From positions 55,966 to 119,965 of the forward strand of contig KV424009.1 in NCBI GenBank assembly GCA_001632435.1: a stretch of DNA of 64,000 nucleotides, in the 5' to 3' direction. Made by a program: the position numbers and the translations under genes. The first letter of the stretch is position 1. Each line of letters begins with the position of its first letter. A model generated the notes under the pieces. It did not search any database and had not been told where the DNA came from. It was given only the letters and a program-made list of their open reading frames with translations. Of the stretch, positions 47,374 through 58,176 are shown piece by piece. Source of the DNA: Calocera cornea HHB12733 (lineage: Eukaryota; Basidiomycota; Dacrymycetes; Dacrymycetales; Dacrymycetaceae).

Positions 47374-49648
47374 ATGTCCAACACCCAGCTTCCCTTCAAG
47401 GGCTACGCAGTGACCAACCCCAAAGCATGGGTGAGGCCCCGCGCATACCGCTGTGCCCGTGCCCGTCCGCTCACCCACACGCATATATCCACCGCAGAGC
47501 GACTTTGACGTGATCGAGTTCCAGCCCAAGAACTTCAAAGACACCGATGTGGAAATTGCGATCACGCACTGTGGGTCAGTACATGTCGCCCTCGCCCTCG
47601 TCAGGAGCAGGAGCACAGCACTGAGAGCAACTTGGCAGCGTCTGTGGCTCAGACGTGCACACCATCACCTCCGGCTGGGGGTCCATCATCACGAAAACCG
47701 GCGGTCCCTGGCATTGCCTTGGGGCAACGCCGCAAGGGTCTCGCCCTCTTATAACGCCTTCCGTCCCTTATAAGGGGTTGCAATACCATTGTCACGTTGC
47801 CACAGACTTCTCACTGATTGTAATGCTGCAAAATCCTTCTGCCAACATTATCTCGACTTGCAAGCTCAAATGCAGATTGCTCAAGATGTAGTCACGTGCT
47901 CTAGGGACAGTGATTGCGCTTGTTTACACTGTGATTGCAACACGGTCTCGCGTCTACTTAAGGGGCCTCAATCTCGCCGTTCATGCCTCACTCATCTGCT
48001 CACCCTCGGCCTTCGTGCTCACTGCATTGTAAGCATCTTGACTCTTCTCAATTTCAAACTGACACATTTTAGGCTATACTACTATGGTGCGTGCTTGCCT
48101 TCTTGTACACAGACATATGTTAACTGCGCTCTACCAGATAACATACTTTAATTCTGCGTGCCACAATAGCTAGTTATGCAAAGTGTCTACCTTAGTATAT
48201 GTGGCTAATGAATCAATAATATTGTGAACCAAAAAGCGCCAGCATTACTTGAGTTCAATTAAACTGTAATTATTGAAGGTTTTCTAATACTTATTTCACC
48301 TTAGACGGGCATATAACCCTCACAATATGTCCGAAAACTGTAATCCTTACAGGCATTAAAATTGCCATCCGCATAGTATCAGCCTAGATAAGGGCCTTAC
48401 AAGAGAGGGTGAAATCGTTGTAGCCCTTGCACCCCTTGTACGGCTTGTGAGCCCTTATAATGGCTTATCAACATGCGTCGCTTTCCCTGATGATCGAGCC
48501 GCCCCTGATCGTGGGGCATGAGATCGTCGGCAAGGCCACCAAGGTCGGCAGCGCCGTCAAGGGCATCAAGGTGGGTGACCGGGTCGGCGTGGGCGCGCAG
48601 ATCGGCTCCTGCCTGGAGTGCGAAGCGTGCCATACCGATAATGAGCAGTACTGCCCGAAGGGGGTGCGTATATGCGCTTGCGCTTGCCGTGGGGATACAG
48701 CGCCGGCTGACGCGTGGGGATCGCAAGATTGACACGTACAACGCCGAGTACCCCGATGGCGTCAAGACGATGGGCGGGTACTCGACGGCCATCCGCGCGC
48801 ACGAGCGCTTCGTCTTCCCCATCCCGGACGCGATCGAGTCCAAGCACGCCGCGTCGATGCTCTGCGCTGGGCTGACGGTGTACTCGCCGTTGGTGCGCAA
48901 CGGATGTGGGCCGGGCAAGAAGGTCGGGATCGTTGGCATCGGTGGGCTCGGTCATTATGCCATCAGTGAGTGAGCCGCCTTCTATCGGAATGCGGCGCAG
49001 CGCTGATGGAGTCGCAGTGTTCGCGAAGGCGCTCGGAGCCGAGGTCTACGCCTTCACCCACAGTGACAGCAAGATCGATGACATCAAGAAGATGGGCGCG
49101 GACCACGTCATCGTGACGGACAAGGTACAGCAGACGGTATACTGGCATTGGGTTGTGTCTAAGCACAGTCTATGGTAGGACGGGGAGTTCGCCAAGCCCC
49201 TCGCCCAGAAGCTCCATCTCATCGTCTCGACGCGTGATGTCGCGGACGATATGCCCCTCGTCGATTACCTCTCCATGCTCTGGGTCCAGGGACATATGAT
49301 CCAGGTCGGCCTGCCCGACAAGCCCTTCCCCCCCATTCCCGGAATGGCCTTTACAAGCAACGTAAGAATGTCCAGTTAACATTGTTGCGGCACGGCTCAT
49401 TGCGTGACCAGGGATCGTTGTTCGGTGGCAGCAAGATTGGGTCGAAGAAAGAGGCGCTCGCGATGCTGAAGCTTGCTGCGGAGAAGGGTGTCAAGCCGTG
49501 GATTGAGGGTAAGTGTGATGAAAAGAACTGTGGTCGACGCTGACCGGACCGTGGTAGAAATGCCGATGAGCAAAGCGGGCGAGGCGGTGGAGAGATTGAA
49601 GAAGAACGACGTCAGGTATCGCTTCGTGCTGACACAGGATTTGATGTG
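47374..49648 (+). pseudogene. Zinc-dependent NADP(H) alcohol dehydrogenase (CAD/ADH6-like), interrupted
   Basis: The 5' exons encode KGYAVTNPKAW, VIEFQPKNF and HCGVCGSDVHTITSGWG, with the first catalytic-zinc Cys. The 3' part resumes at about 48490 with EPPLIVGHEIVGKA, then four structural-zinc cysteines (GSCLECEACHTDNEQYC), MGGYSTAIRAHERFVFPIPD, the NADP-binding GIVGIGGLGHYAI and, through further short introns, VLTQDLM with stop at 49646. Between SGWG and EPPL, where relatives have only a few residues, lies about 0.8 kb of AT-rich DNA. I found no canonical splice pair that removes it in phase without deleting conserved residues or adding about 40 foreign ones. An intact gene with one unusually long intron remains the alternative. 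Confidence 0.65.
47700..48490. mobile_element. AT-rich insertion inside the ADH gene, family unknown
   Basis: Base composition drops sharply compared with the flanks, with no coding frame resembling transposase. Imperfect inverted similarity links CCTTATAAGGGGTTGCAA near 47766 with the reverse complement of TTGCACCCCTTGTACGG near 48427. A perfect 12-bp palindrome CCCTTATAAGGG lies at 47765-47776. TCCCTG occurs at both edges (47705-47710 and 48484-48489) and might be a target-site duplication. The boundaries are approximate and the element type is a guess; a short non-autonomous DNA element would fit. Confidence 0.35.
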
Positions 49649-49842
49649 AAGTGTAAGAGAACCAAGCCAAAGATTGCGGTCGCGTGGGTTGAAGGGATGA
49701 TAGAATTACAGCCAATGCATTTGTGATGTTGACAGTCATTGTGTTCTTGAATGGTTGCTGGATGGCCCGAGTGAAGATCGCCGATGCTGCCCGAGAGAGA
49801 AGTGACAGAGGAAGGAGAAGATAGGAGAAAGTCTATGTTTCG

Positions 49843-51132
49843 TCAAGCATCCCGGCAGAGGACAAATGTCGTTCCGTAACCCGCCCATACGCGTTCCAGC
49901 TGGATCGTAGCGAGCTCGTCGGGCGTGGGGTTGTGTGGCGGCCAGATGATGGAGGGGAAGCGAACGTCGCTCGTATGGCCCATGCCGAGGTTGCCGTGCT
50001 CGTTCCAACCCCACCCCCACACCTCGAATGCACCGCTCGCCTCATGGCGACAGAGCACAGCAACATGCTCGCTTCCGCATGCGAGGTCGAAGATACGGCG
50101 GTCGAGCGGCAGGAGGACCTCGTCCGGCAGGCGATCCGCTCGCGGAACGGGCTCGTTCTCGATGCGCCCGAGCTGCCCATGGTCGTTGCTCCCGTTGGAA
50201 CAGATGAGCTCTCGCTCGCCGGACGTCATAACAGCATAGGTGCCATTCCAGGTACAGCCAATGTCCTTGACATCGGTCAACCTGTCGGCGTGTCGTAACT
50301 GCTGGCGATCATTCGAGCCGCAGATGGAGAGGTGCCCACTGGGTAGGAGGAGGACGGTATGGCGCTGGCCAAGGGCGGCCAGGATGGGTTGCTGGTGTTC
50401 GTTAAAGTAGTCGTAACTCGATATGAAAAGCGCTGGGAGCGGCTGACAGCCGCTGAGTGGGGAATGTGGGTCCGGTAAGGTGGAGCCGAGCTGGCCGTGC
50501 CTGGCGACGCCCCAGCCAATCACGGTGCGGACGAGGTGGCCATCGTGGGCGTCTTGGTATCCGACAATGGCGAGGATATGGCTCAAGCCACATGCCAACT
50601 CGAGGACGCGGAAGGAGTGGGCTAGCCGCGTCTCGCCGATGCTGTTCGCGACAGGAACCGCAACGGGTGAGGAGGTCGAGGCTGGGGTCGGGCCGACGCC
50701 GAGCTTTCCGTGCGTGTTGGATCCGAGCGAGATGACAACGTCGTCAGCGTCTTCATCTTCCCGTCTGAGGACAACGATGGTCGTTTCCCACGAAACCCCG
50801 ACGATGATTGGTTCGTAATTCGCCAAGAGTGTACCTGTCAACCCTAGGTCGACCTTGCTAAATGACGCCGTGCCTGACCACGTCGGCCCGAGCTGCCCTG
50901 CGTTCCCAGCGCCGGACGCCCAAAGCTCGTTGACATCGTTCTCGAAACCGGCGATGAGCAGGACCGTGTAGTTGGCGCCGGCAGACACCGACCGGATTTC
51001 GGCTTCCGCTGGCAGATTGACACTTGTTCCGTCGGAGGCAAGAAATCGGCATCGACTGAATTGATGCGCGTCGTCGGTGCTCCCGATGCCCAGCTGCCCC
51101 GCGGCGTTGGAGCCAGCGGCGAAGAGGTGCAT
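49843..51132 (-). CDS. RCC1-repeat (Ats1-like) protein
   Basis: This is a single-exon gene of 429 residues beginning MHLFAAGSNAAGQLGIGS. Repeats of the RCC1 beta-propeller type recur through the whole length: ASGAGNAGQLG, SLGSNTHGKLGVG, GWGVARHGQLGS, CGSNDRQQLRHA, SNGSNDHGQLGR and GWGWNEHGNLGMG, ending with VWAGYGTTFVLCRDA. Proteins with only RCC1 repeats in fungi include Ats1 (linked to tRNA wobble modification with Kti11/Kti14), the Ran exchange factor and others; the short length and absence of a basic N-terminal tail argue against the Ran exchange factor. An upstream in-frame TTG is not a plausible start. It converges on the ADH gene. Confidence 0.85.
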   Translation of the reverse strand: MHLFAAGSNAAGQLGIGSTDDAHQFSRCRFLASDGTSVNLPAEAEIRSVSAGANYTVLLIAGFENDVNELWASGAGNAGQLGPTWSGTASFSKVDLGLTGTLLANYEPIIVGVSWETTIVVLRREDEDADDVVISLGSNTHGKLGVGPTPASTSSPVAVPVANSIGETRLAHSFRVLELACGLSHILAIVGYQDAHDGHLVRTVIGWGVARHGQLGSTLPDPHSPLSGCQPLPALFISSYDYFNEHQQPILAALGQRHTVLLLPSGHLSICGSNDRQQLRHADRLTDVKDIGCTWNGTYAVMTSGERELICSNGSNDHGQLGRIENEPVPRADRLPDEVLLPLDRRIFDLACGSEHVAVLCRHEASGAFEVWGWGWNEHGNLGMGHTSDVRFPSIIWPPHNPTPDELATIQLERVWAGYGTTFVLCRDA

Positions 51133-51523
51133 GACCAGGGGGCGTCCCTCGCTCGTCGACGATGGCAAACAGGGCGCGTACGCAGGAGCTGGCTAATGAG
51201 ATGAGTGGAACGGCGCCGAGGGTCCGCAGACCCACTAGTCTACAGGTAGGCACGCCTCAGGAGAAAGGTTGCGCAGGGCCCACCGGATTCAGGGCGCGGT
51301 CTCATATCGGGCGCCGCCTCTCGGAGGATCGGCGCTCCACAGCGCATGGATATTGGTGGGCCTGCGGCCACATGCCATACTTCCTCTCATCAACACAATC
51401 GGGCTGCATCGGACAACAAGGTTATCCCTAAAGATACATTACTTTTCGTTCTATGTATACGTAAGCATCTACGTGGCAAGGGCCAAGAGCCCCAAACTAT
51501 GGGCGTGTCGTCCTGGGCCAGCG
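51133..51523. other. Intergenic, RCC1-gene promoter and MFS-gene 3' flank
   Basis: There is no gene, and no clear promoter element is seen. Confidence 0.4.
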
Positions 51524-53498
51524 CTATGCTTCTTCCGCCGGTACTTCTGCCTCTGCCTGCTTGAGCTCCTCAGGGGTGCCTTCCTGAACGAAGAAGGTGA
51601 TTGCTGCGCTTGCCACCGCCAAGGCACCAAGCACAAGATAGATGGCCATGCCACCTGCCAGGCGTCGGTGGTTCGACAGCGCGAATAGCGACCTGCAGGC
51701 CGAGGAAAATCCGATCAGATGGGCCCTCGATGAGGCGGAAGAAGACTCACGAAGCCGCCGCAGGGCCGAATGTCCGCATCATCGCTGCGGAAGTCTGGGC
51801 CGCGCCGTTGACCCTGCCGAGGCTCGTGCGACTGGGAGAGGACATGTTGACGAGGATCATCACACAAGCAAATACCGTTCCTCCCATGGACTTGAGGACA
51901 CAGATAGCCCCGACACCGATCACAGCTATGTGGGGATTAGTCTGGGCGAAGTACTGGATGGTCGGGAAGAGGATGACGATGAGAATATAGAGACTCATGC
52001 AGAAACGATAGATAGGGGTCGTGCCGATCGTGCGCTGCGCGTAAGGGAACACGAACAGCCCGAGAAAGGTGGAGATTACGCCAACAGAAGCCATGGCCGT
52101 GCCAATTTGGGAGGGCTGCAGATGCAGCATGGTCAGCGGGTGGCTTGGACCCTTGCGTCGGGCAGCGTACCATTAGACCGAGTCCTCCGCCCTTCAGAGG
52201 CGTATACATCCACAGCACGAAGATGTTGTCCACACATATGGTGATCAACCCGAGCAGCGTGTACGAGAGCAGGACCATCCGAATGTTGGGGACCATGAGC
52301 ATCTCCGCCAACGTTATTCCAGCCTCGATCGGCGGTTCCTCCTCGGTCTCGACGGGGAAAGGGGTCAAGGAACCATAGTCATGGCGATGGTGCTGATGGT
52401 GATGCTCGTTCGCCTCCTGAGCCGGGTGCTTGGGAGGCTCCTTCCGCGCCCGCGTGGGCAAGGTCTACGGAAATGGGTTGCTGTCAGAAGCCAGAATCTC
52501 AAAGAAGTCCGCGGATGCAGTCACCTCTTTCAGGACGAAGATGCCGACGAACAGTCCGCTGCTCGTGAGGAGCGCACCAGCGACACAGGGCAGTGCATAC
52601 GGGAACGTCTTGAACAGCTGCACATTCCCGAAGATCTCTGGGAAGCTCTCGGCGGGCTTGCTGAGGAAGCCGCCGATGATGGGCGCGAGGATGGAGCCGA
52701 TGGCCCAGGCCGGAGACAGGAACGAGAAGGCGCGTGCCTGGTTCGTCGCATCCGTCACCTCACCCAGCACACACTTGCCAACGCTATCATACCGGTGAGC
52801 GAGAGGCAAGTCATGGAGCATACACATGACTCACGCAGCATTGCCATTCAGCGCAGCCATTATAAACCGCACGATGACCATCCAGTAATACACCTTGATG
52901 AAGCCAAAGACGACGGTGCCGCCCATAAGGCCTATCAACCCGAAGCATAGCACGGACCGTCGGCCGATCTTGTCACTCAAGGCACCCCAGAAGTACGCTG
53001 ACAGGCACATCAGCATAGCTCGTAGACGGCAGCACAACTGGGCTCACAAGTAAGGAACTGAGCGAAATGGTATGCGCTTTCCTGGTAATATCTTCAGGAA
53101 CCGATAGTGGTCTGAAGTCGAAGGATACGCACAACGAGGCCCGAGTAATATCCCACTTCCTCTGGTGTGCTAACGATACCAGTAGCATGCACCATCTGCT
53201 CTGAGTTCACCGGACCGCACATTATGGCATCTACACATCGCTCACCTCATTGATGAATGGGAAAATCTACCGGAAGATCAAAAGTAAGGCACAAGTATGC
53301 ACTTCGCGGAGCGGAAGAACGTACCACCCATATCGACATTGGTTCTACGAGCCGCATGAAGCACACGGCGAACACCTGTAATTTAGGCAATGGGGTGGGG
53401 CTCGCCGCGGTTCCTTTGACTGGTCCGCGGCCCTCGTGGAGAAGCGGGGCTGTTTCCACATCACCCACTGCGGGGAGCGAACGCGATCCTTGTGCCAT
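51524..53498 (-). CDS. MFS transporter (ZIFL/TCR-type, YCR023C-like)
   Basis: This is a multi-exon gene from ATG 53498 (MAQGSRSLPAVGDVETAPLLHEG). Exon 1 (53325-53498) ends in FMRLVEPMSIWV and is followed by a 21-nt exon at 53246-53266 encoding IFPFINE, then QMVHATGIVSTPEEVGYYSGLV. The loop-2/3 signature is WGALSDKIGRRSVLCFG (MFS motif A). About twelve membrane helices are visible, including YYWMVIVRFIMAALNGN, AIGSILAPIIGGFL, MRIVLL-type segments and GGMAIYLVLGALAVASAAITFF near the C-terminus. A central hydrophilic loop is His-rich. It resembles zinc-induced-facilitator-like and tetracycline-type DHA1 exporters; the substrate is unknown. It is divergent from the snRNP gene. Confidence 0.86.
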
Positions 53499-53951
53499 GG
53501 TCGTCGGTGCGGGGTATTGACGACACCCAGAGGGGAATATGGAGGTCAAGAGAGAAGTCGAGTGTTGCGGTTAGGCCCGACCGAATTTAGGGCGCCGTTG
53601 AAAGGTATCTCCCTCTACGGCCGACGCTGCGATTGGCCAGCTGGTGAGGAGAAGCATTAGGAACGCGTCGATTAGGCGGCGCAGCGGATTACATGCGGGG
53701 GGCCGAGGGCCGAGGATTGGCAGCACATGGAGATAGGCACCGTAACCCCACCCAACTCCCCAGGCCAGACCCCGGCCTGAGTAATGCGCTCCATCCCCGA
53801 AAGTGTACAGATAGCGACGGGCGCTTCGAGCACAGCCTCTCCCGGCACACCCCGGCAGCCATCCTCACTCGCTCAACTCGAATCTCGCCACCCACTCCAC
53901 CTGTCGCCTTCTCTCCATTTCGGACCCGTGCTCTCGACCATTCACCTCAAC
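53499..53951. promoter_or_regulatory. Divergent promoter, MFS and snRNP genes
   Basis: This 453-bp region lies between outward starts. A C/T-rich stretch precedes the snRNP ATG, and no TATA box is seen. Confidence 0.4.
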
Positions 53952-54959
53952 ATGATGGAGGTAGACAGCCAACCGCCGGCCCCTGCTGCAATCGCCTCAC
54001 CGCAGCTCGAAAATGGTTCGGCCGCTCTTCCGACGTTGAACGGTGCCCCAATCAATGGCGCGCCAGCTGAAGCACCAACCGAGACCGTCTACGTTCAAAA
54101 TCTCAACGAGAGTGTCACCTTGAACAGTCAGTCGTATTGCTCAGGGTTAACCTTCCCCATATCTGACCTCCCATTCAGCGCTCAAGCAAACCTTGACCAA
54201 CCTGTTCAAGAACTATGGCGACGTGCTGGACGTGGTAGCGCACCACAACATCCGCATGCGTGGTCAAGCTTTCGTTAGCTTTGCCAACCCGGAAGAGGCG
54301 GCAAAGGCGGTCAAGGAGGTGGACAAGTTTCCTTTATATGGCAAGGCTATGGTGATCGAACCTGTCAGTGTCGTTTCGTACGCTGTTCTGACGACGCTGC
54401 AGAAACTCTCATTCGCAAAAACACGCAGCGATGCAGTGGTGAAGAAGCTGGACGAGGCCCACATGGAGGCTCACAAGGCGGAGCGCTTAGCTCGGAAGAG
54501 TACGCACGGCTGATGGGCGCGGTCCGAACGATGCTGATTTTATCTCAGAGCGTGCACGCGCGGACAATCCGCATCGGAGAAAGTCACAGGCCAGGTTGAA
54601 AGCTGCAGCAGGTGCGTGGAGTCATCGTTGTCCCGTAGGGGACTGTGCTGAGATTATTTTTAGGCGAAGGTGCTGCACCCCAACAAGGACGCCGGCTCGT
54701 CCAGATGCCGGACGAGTACTTGCCGCCGAACAAGATCCTCTTCCTCCAAAACCTTCCCGATACGACCACCCTCGAGCAGCTCCAGATACTCTTCTCGCAG
54801 TATCCCGGTCTGCACGAAGTGCGTCTCGTGCCCACCAAGAAGGACATCGCGTTCGTCGAGTATGTGGACGAGAACGCGGCGAGCGTTGCGAAGGACGCGT
54901 TGCACAACTACAGGTTGGACGGCGAGGCGAAGATGAAGGTCACGTTCGCCAGGAAGTGA
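53952..54959 (+). CDS. U1A/U2B''-type snRNP protein with two RRMs
   Basis: Two RNA-recognition motifs flank a basic linker. RRM1 starts TETVYVQNLNE (RNP2) and, after an intron at 54127-54178, gives LKQTLTNLFKNYGDVLDVVAHHNIRMRGQAFVSFANPEEA (RNP1) and MVIEP|KLSFAKTRSDAVVKKL; that junction removes a 39-nt intron at 54364-54402. The linker HKAERLARK is followed by further introns; the last is 54612-54663. RRM2 reads NKILFLQNLPDTTTLEQLQILFSQYPGLHEVRLV and DIAFVEYVDENAASVAKDAL, ending MKVTFARK. The arrangement is that of U1 snRNP A and U2B'', which fungi often have as a single gene. It is nuclear and acts in pre-mRNA splicing. Confidence 0.92.
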
Positions 54960-55282
54960 GGTGGGAGGTGGGCCGTACGGGCGGCTATCCCCTCTGCATT
55001 GTACACTAGGGCTGATCACTTTAATGCACTTCTGTGTCGTGTAGCAATCCGAGCGAGATCCCAACTTCACAGAACGCAAAGAGATATGAAGTCTGCAAAC
55101 TGCTATGATTGTGGTCACTGTGGACATGGTATGCGAATGTAGGTATGAGTCCAATGATACAAAACGACTAACTACATGGTAAGTCTACAGCGCATATATG
55201 TATGCGAGGGAACGAATGTTTGCATATATGCGCACAGAAACGAATGGGTGTGCGCAAGTCTAAGGCTCTTCTCTCCACACGT
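54960..55282. terminator. Convergent 3' region
   Basis: This lies between the convergent stops of the snRNP and GPI-protein genes. It is relatively A/T-rich and should hold both polyadenylation regions. Confidence 0.35.
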
Positions 55283-56040
55283 CTACAGCATCAGCATGCT
55301 GCACATCACCCCGATCCACATGACGATCAGCCCCGGGTGGACGCCGATCTCCCGTCCCACTGCTCGACTAGTGACTGACGAGCGTGCAGATGGGAGGGTC
55401 TGCTGCGGTGCCGCGGGGGACGACGTCGTTTGCCAGATCGGCGCTGCAGGGGTCATCAGATCGAAGCCTCGGAGAGCATGCGGCTGGGCCCGACCGAAAG
55501 TGGGCATCGTCGTTGAGCTGCTTGACGTGTGCGTGTGCTTCGGCCGATGGGTAAGTGTGAGCGGCGTCGTGGTGACCACTTCCAGCGGGGTGGTTCGGCG
55601 GTACAGACCAGGGGTAGACGATGCAGCGGCGATGGACGAGCGCGGGATGTACTCGATGCGGCTGTTCCGACATCAGTCTCTAGACGCGTATGGATATCCA
55701 GCAAGCATACTAGTCCGAGGCAGCCGGGAGCTCACAAGGCAAGAGCACCGCTGCTGATAAGTCCAGGGCGTCCACGGTGGCAAGTGTTCGCAGTGCCTAG
55801 TGATAGATTGTGTCAGCGTCCATCTCAGCTGATCAGCGCGGAGCTGACGTTATCCCCTTGCATGAGGACGATATCCATCATCCCAATCTGATCTAGCCGT
55901 GGGGAAGACCCATCATCCTTCCAAGCGAGCGTTTGTATGGTACAAGAGAGTAACGGCTGATTGGGGGAGGGAGTGACCGTTTGGATCGCTGCCAGGACCG
56001 AGGTGGAGACCAACGTGAGAGCGAGGAGAGAGAGCATCAT
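55283..56040 (-). CDS. Ser/Thr-rich GPI-anchored wall protein, Kre9-like N-terminus
   Basis: The start MMLSLLALTLVSTSVLAA is a signal peptide. It is followed by CTIQTLAWKDDGSSPRLDQIGMMDIVLMQGDN, the pattern of the fungal Ser-Thr-rich GPI-anchored membrane (Kre9/Knh1-like) domain. Two introns are inferred: one with donor GTCAGC directly after GDN, and one with donor GTATGC that joins AASDY to RIEYIPRSS. The rest is Thr/Ser-rich (TTPLTLT, SSSSTTM), and the C-terminus is a hydrophobic GPI-attachment tail (GLIVMWIGVMCSMLML). It probably sits at the plasma membrane or wall and may affect beta-glucan assembly. The family call comes from pattern memory. Confidence 0.72.
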
Positions 56041-56738
56041 TGTCGTCGCTGAGGGAGGCAGTGGGGGTCGCGGTGGGGACGATGGGGGAGTGCAGGGCAG
56101 TGCGAGAGAGTAACATCATCCAAAGGGTGCCCTCATGTTGCCGGGCATGCCTGAGACACTGCAGTCGAGCTACTAGTTCAAGACCACATCCTGTATGCTA
56201 GACTTCAGTCATGTCTCAGAACAAGATAAGCGGTCGTCGAAATGTACAAAGAGCTGAAGTGCCGTCAGAAACATGTTGGATTTATGCAAAGACATCAAAC
56301 AACCGTAATCATGCCGTACATCCTAGGAATCGGTTGGTATGCATACGAGACAGAGGGAGAAATCGAACATTGGACGATCCTCAGAGAAGGAAGAGAAACT
56401 ACATCACATCGGCCGGGCGCACCGTGCGATTTGCGGAGGCGGATGAGGGATGGCGTAGCGCGTCATGGCGGCTTGACGTCACGCCTCCTTCGCGAGAGAA
56501 GCCAAGGGTCATCCGCCCGCCGCAGCCCACCCGCCCCCGCCAATCCGGCACGACCCGCTCGCCGCCCACCCCTCATAAGCAGGGGACGCCTCTGCTCGAC
56601 AATTCACTCACGGTCCTCCCCATCCGCCCCGCAAGCCATACACATTCCACGTCCAGCACCTGTCCCCACCACCGTCGACATCCTCCCTCAACAACATCCA
56701 ACCCAACCAACCCGAACACCCAAACACCCGCAATCGCC
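56041..56738. promoter_or_regulatory. Divergent promoter, GPI-protein and MARVEL-like genes
   Basis: There is no gene in 698 bp. The 120 bp before the MARVEL-like ATG is rich in CCCAAC/CACC words, typical of a pyrimidine-rich leader. Confidence 0.4.
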
Positions 56739-57459
56739 ATGTCCGGTTATGACAGACACGTTCGTCGGGGTCACCCAAGTCAGCTGCGCAGTTTTCAAGC
56801 GGTCTCCTATATGCTAACCATCTTCTAGTCGTCTTTGGCCTCATCGTCTTCTTTGGTATCATTGAGGGCTCCCTCTCGACCTGGTTGATTTCCCAGTATG
56901 ACAAATACAACGATTATCCCTCCAGAGCCATCCGTGATCGCACCGGCCTGACTGCGTACGTCCGGCTCCTACCACCCCGCATACATCCTCATCTGACCCC
57001 CTTCAAGCTTCACATCCTGGTGGACAGTCTTCTTCGGCATCGTGTACTTGGTGCTCTTTTTACATTCAGCCTCGACGGGCTCCCTCCTGACCTCGGTCAC
57101 CTCCCATGCGTACGCATCTCAAACACATCTGCAACGCCACAACTGACCATTTTGCAGCGTTTGGCTCTTCATCACGTGGATTCTGTGGACCGCCTCCGCT
57201 GCAAGTATCACCGCTGCACTTGGCGGTGGAGTCAATTGCTCTTCCACAATCGGGCACGCACTCCAACACTGCAACCAACTCGTTGCTCAAGAGGCGTTTG
57301 CTTGGATCGAGTTGTGCGTACCAGTTCGTTCCTACTGAGGACGTATCTAATGTACCCTGTAGCATCCTGTTCACGTTTGCTCTCATCATGGTCATCATCA
57401 GTGCCCGTCGTGCCGTTCTTCGTGGTGACGGTTGGGGCGGACAGCTCATCTACGCGTGA
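56739..57459 (+). CDS. MARVEL-like four-helix membrane protein
   Basis: Five exons give a small tetraspan protein. It starts MSGYDRHVRRGHP, and an intron joins it to VFGLIVFFGIIEGSLSTWLIS (helix 1). A GTACGT donor then leads to FTSWWTVFFGIVYLVLFLHSAS (helix 2), VWLFITWILWTASAASITAAL (helix 3, followed by the GGGVNC loop) and ILFTFALIMVIISARRAVLRG (helix 4). Short loops, a cysteine-containing extracellular loop and an aromatic-rich second helix are typical of fungal MARVEL/Nce102-like proteins found at plasma-membrane domains and eisosomes. No enzymatic motif is seen. Confidence 0.8.
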
Positions 57460-58176
57460 TTTGTCGGCTCTCAAATGTTATGACGACCCGTTACGACTTC
57501 CTCCTGGCCACGAATCATCAATAATATGTCTTTGTGACAACATCATCCGAGATGATATCACCCCGCTTGTAACACAGCATTATCGTTCTGTTAATATACT
57601 ATTGCTCTGCACTAACTCGTAATGGAGTGAATATGTTTCACAGCACGTGCTTGGCAACACCATTATTCTTTTCCCGAATCTGGCCAAAGGAATGCAACTG
57701 TCAGTGGCTGTTCCGTCGACTCATACCCAGCCCCAGCGCTGCAATCGAACAGGATCGGAGGATAAAAGCGCCCGACACCGTCGGAGTCGATGGCCAGGTG
57801 GCCAGCGCTTGATGCCATGTGGCGCATTTCCGATACAGGGTCCTCGCTGCATCCGCCGCCACAGGTTGGCTGTGAAGGCGCTCGCTTGTTGACAGGCCAT
57901 CCAAAGTTTTTCCTCCTTTCGGTCACGGCGTTCAGGGTGCATGTTCCCGACGCTCCTTGGCAGCACGCCGTGTCCGTGCGGTTCTGTCTCACGCCGTTCT
58001 CTCCGAACCCTGACAAGGGTACTGCTAGCCCCAGGCTGTACTTCCGAGAGCGGTCCCATCAAGGTACAGGCGCCTCATGACTCGCGCTTGGCTCGTCAAT
58101 GGCTTGGACCAGGCACCGTGACCTTAAGTAGTGCATCCCTTGCGGGAGGTGCGGGCCAGTCGTCATCTCTTGTACC
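57460..58176. other. Intergenic upstream of Ser/Thr-rich GPI protein
   Basis: No gene is supported in 717 bp. Frames on both strands here lack domains and splice coherence. Confidence 0.4.
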
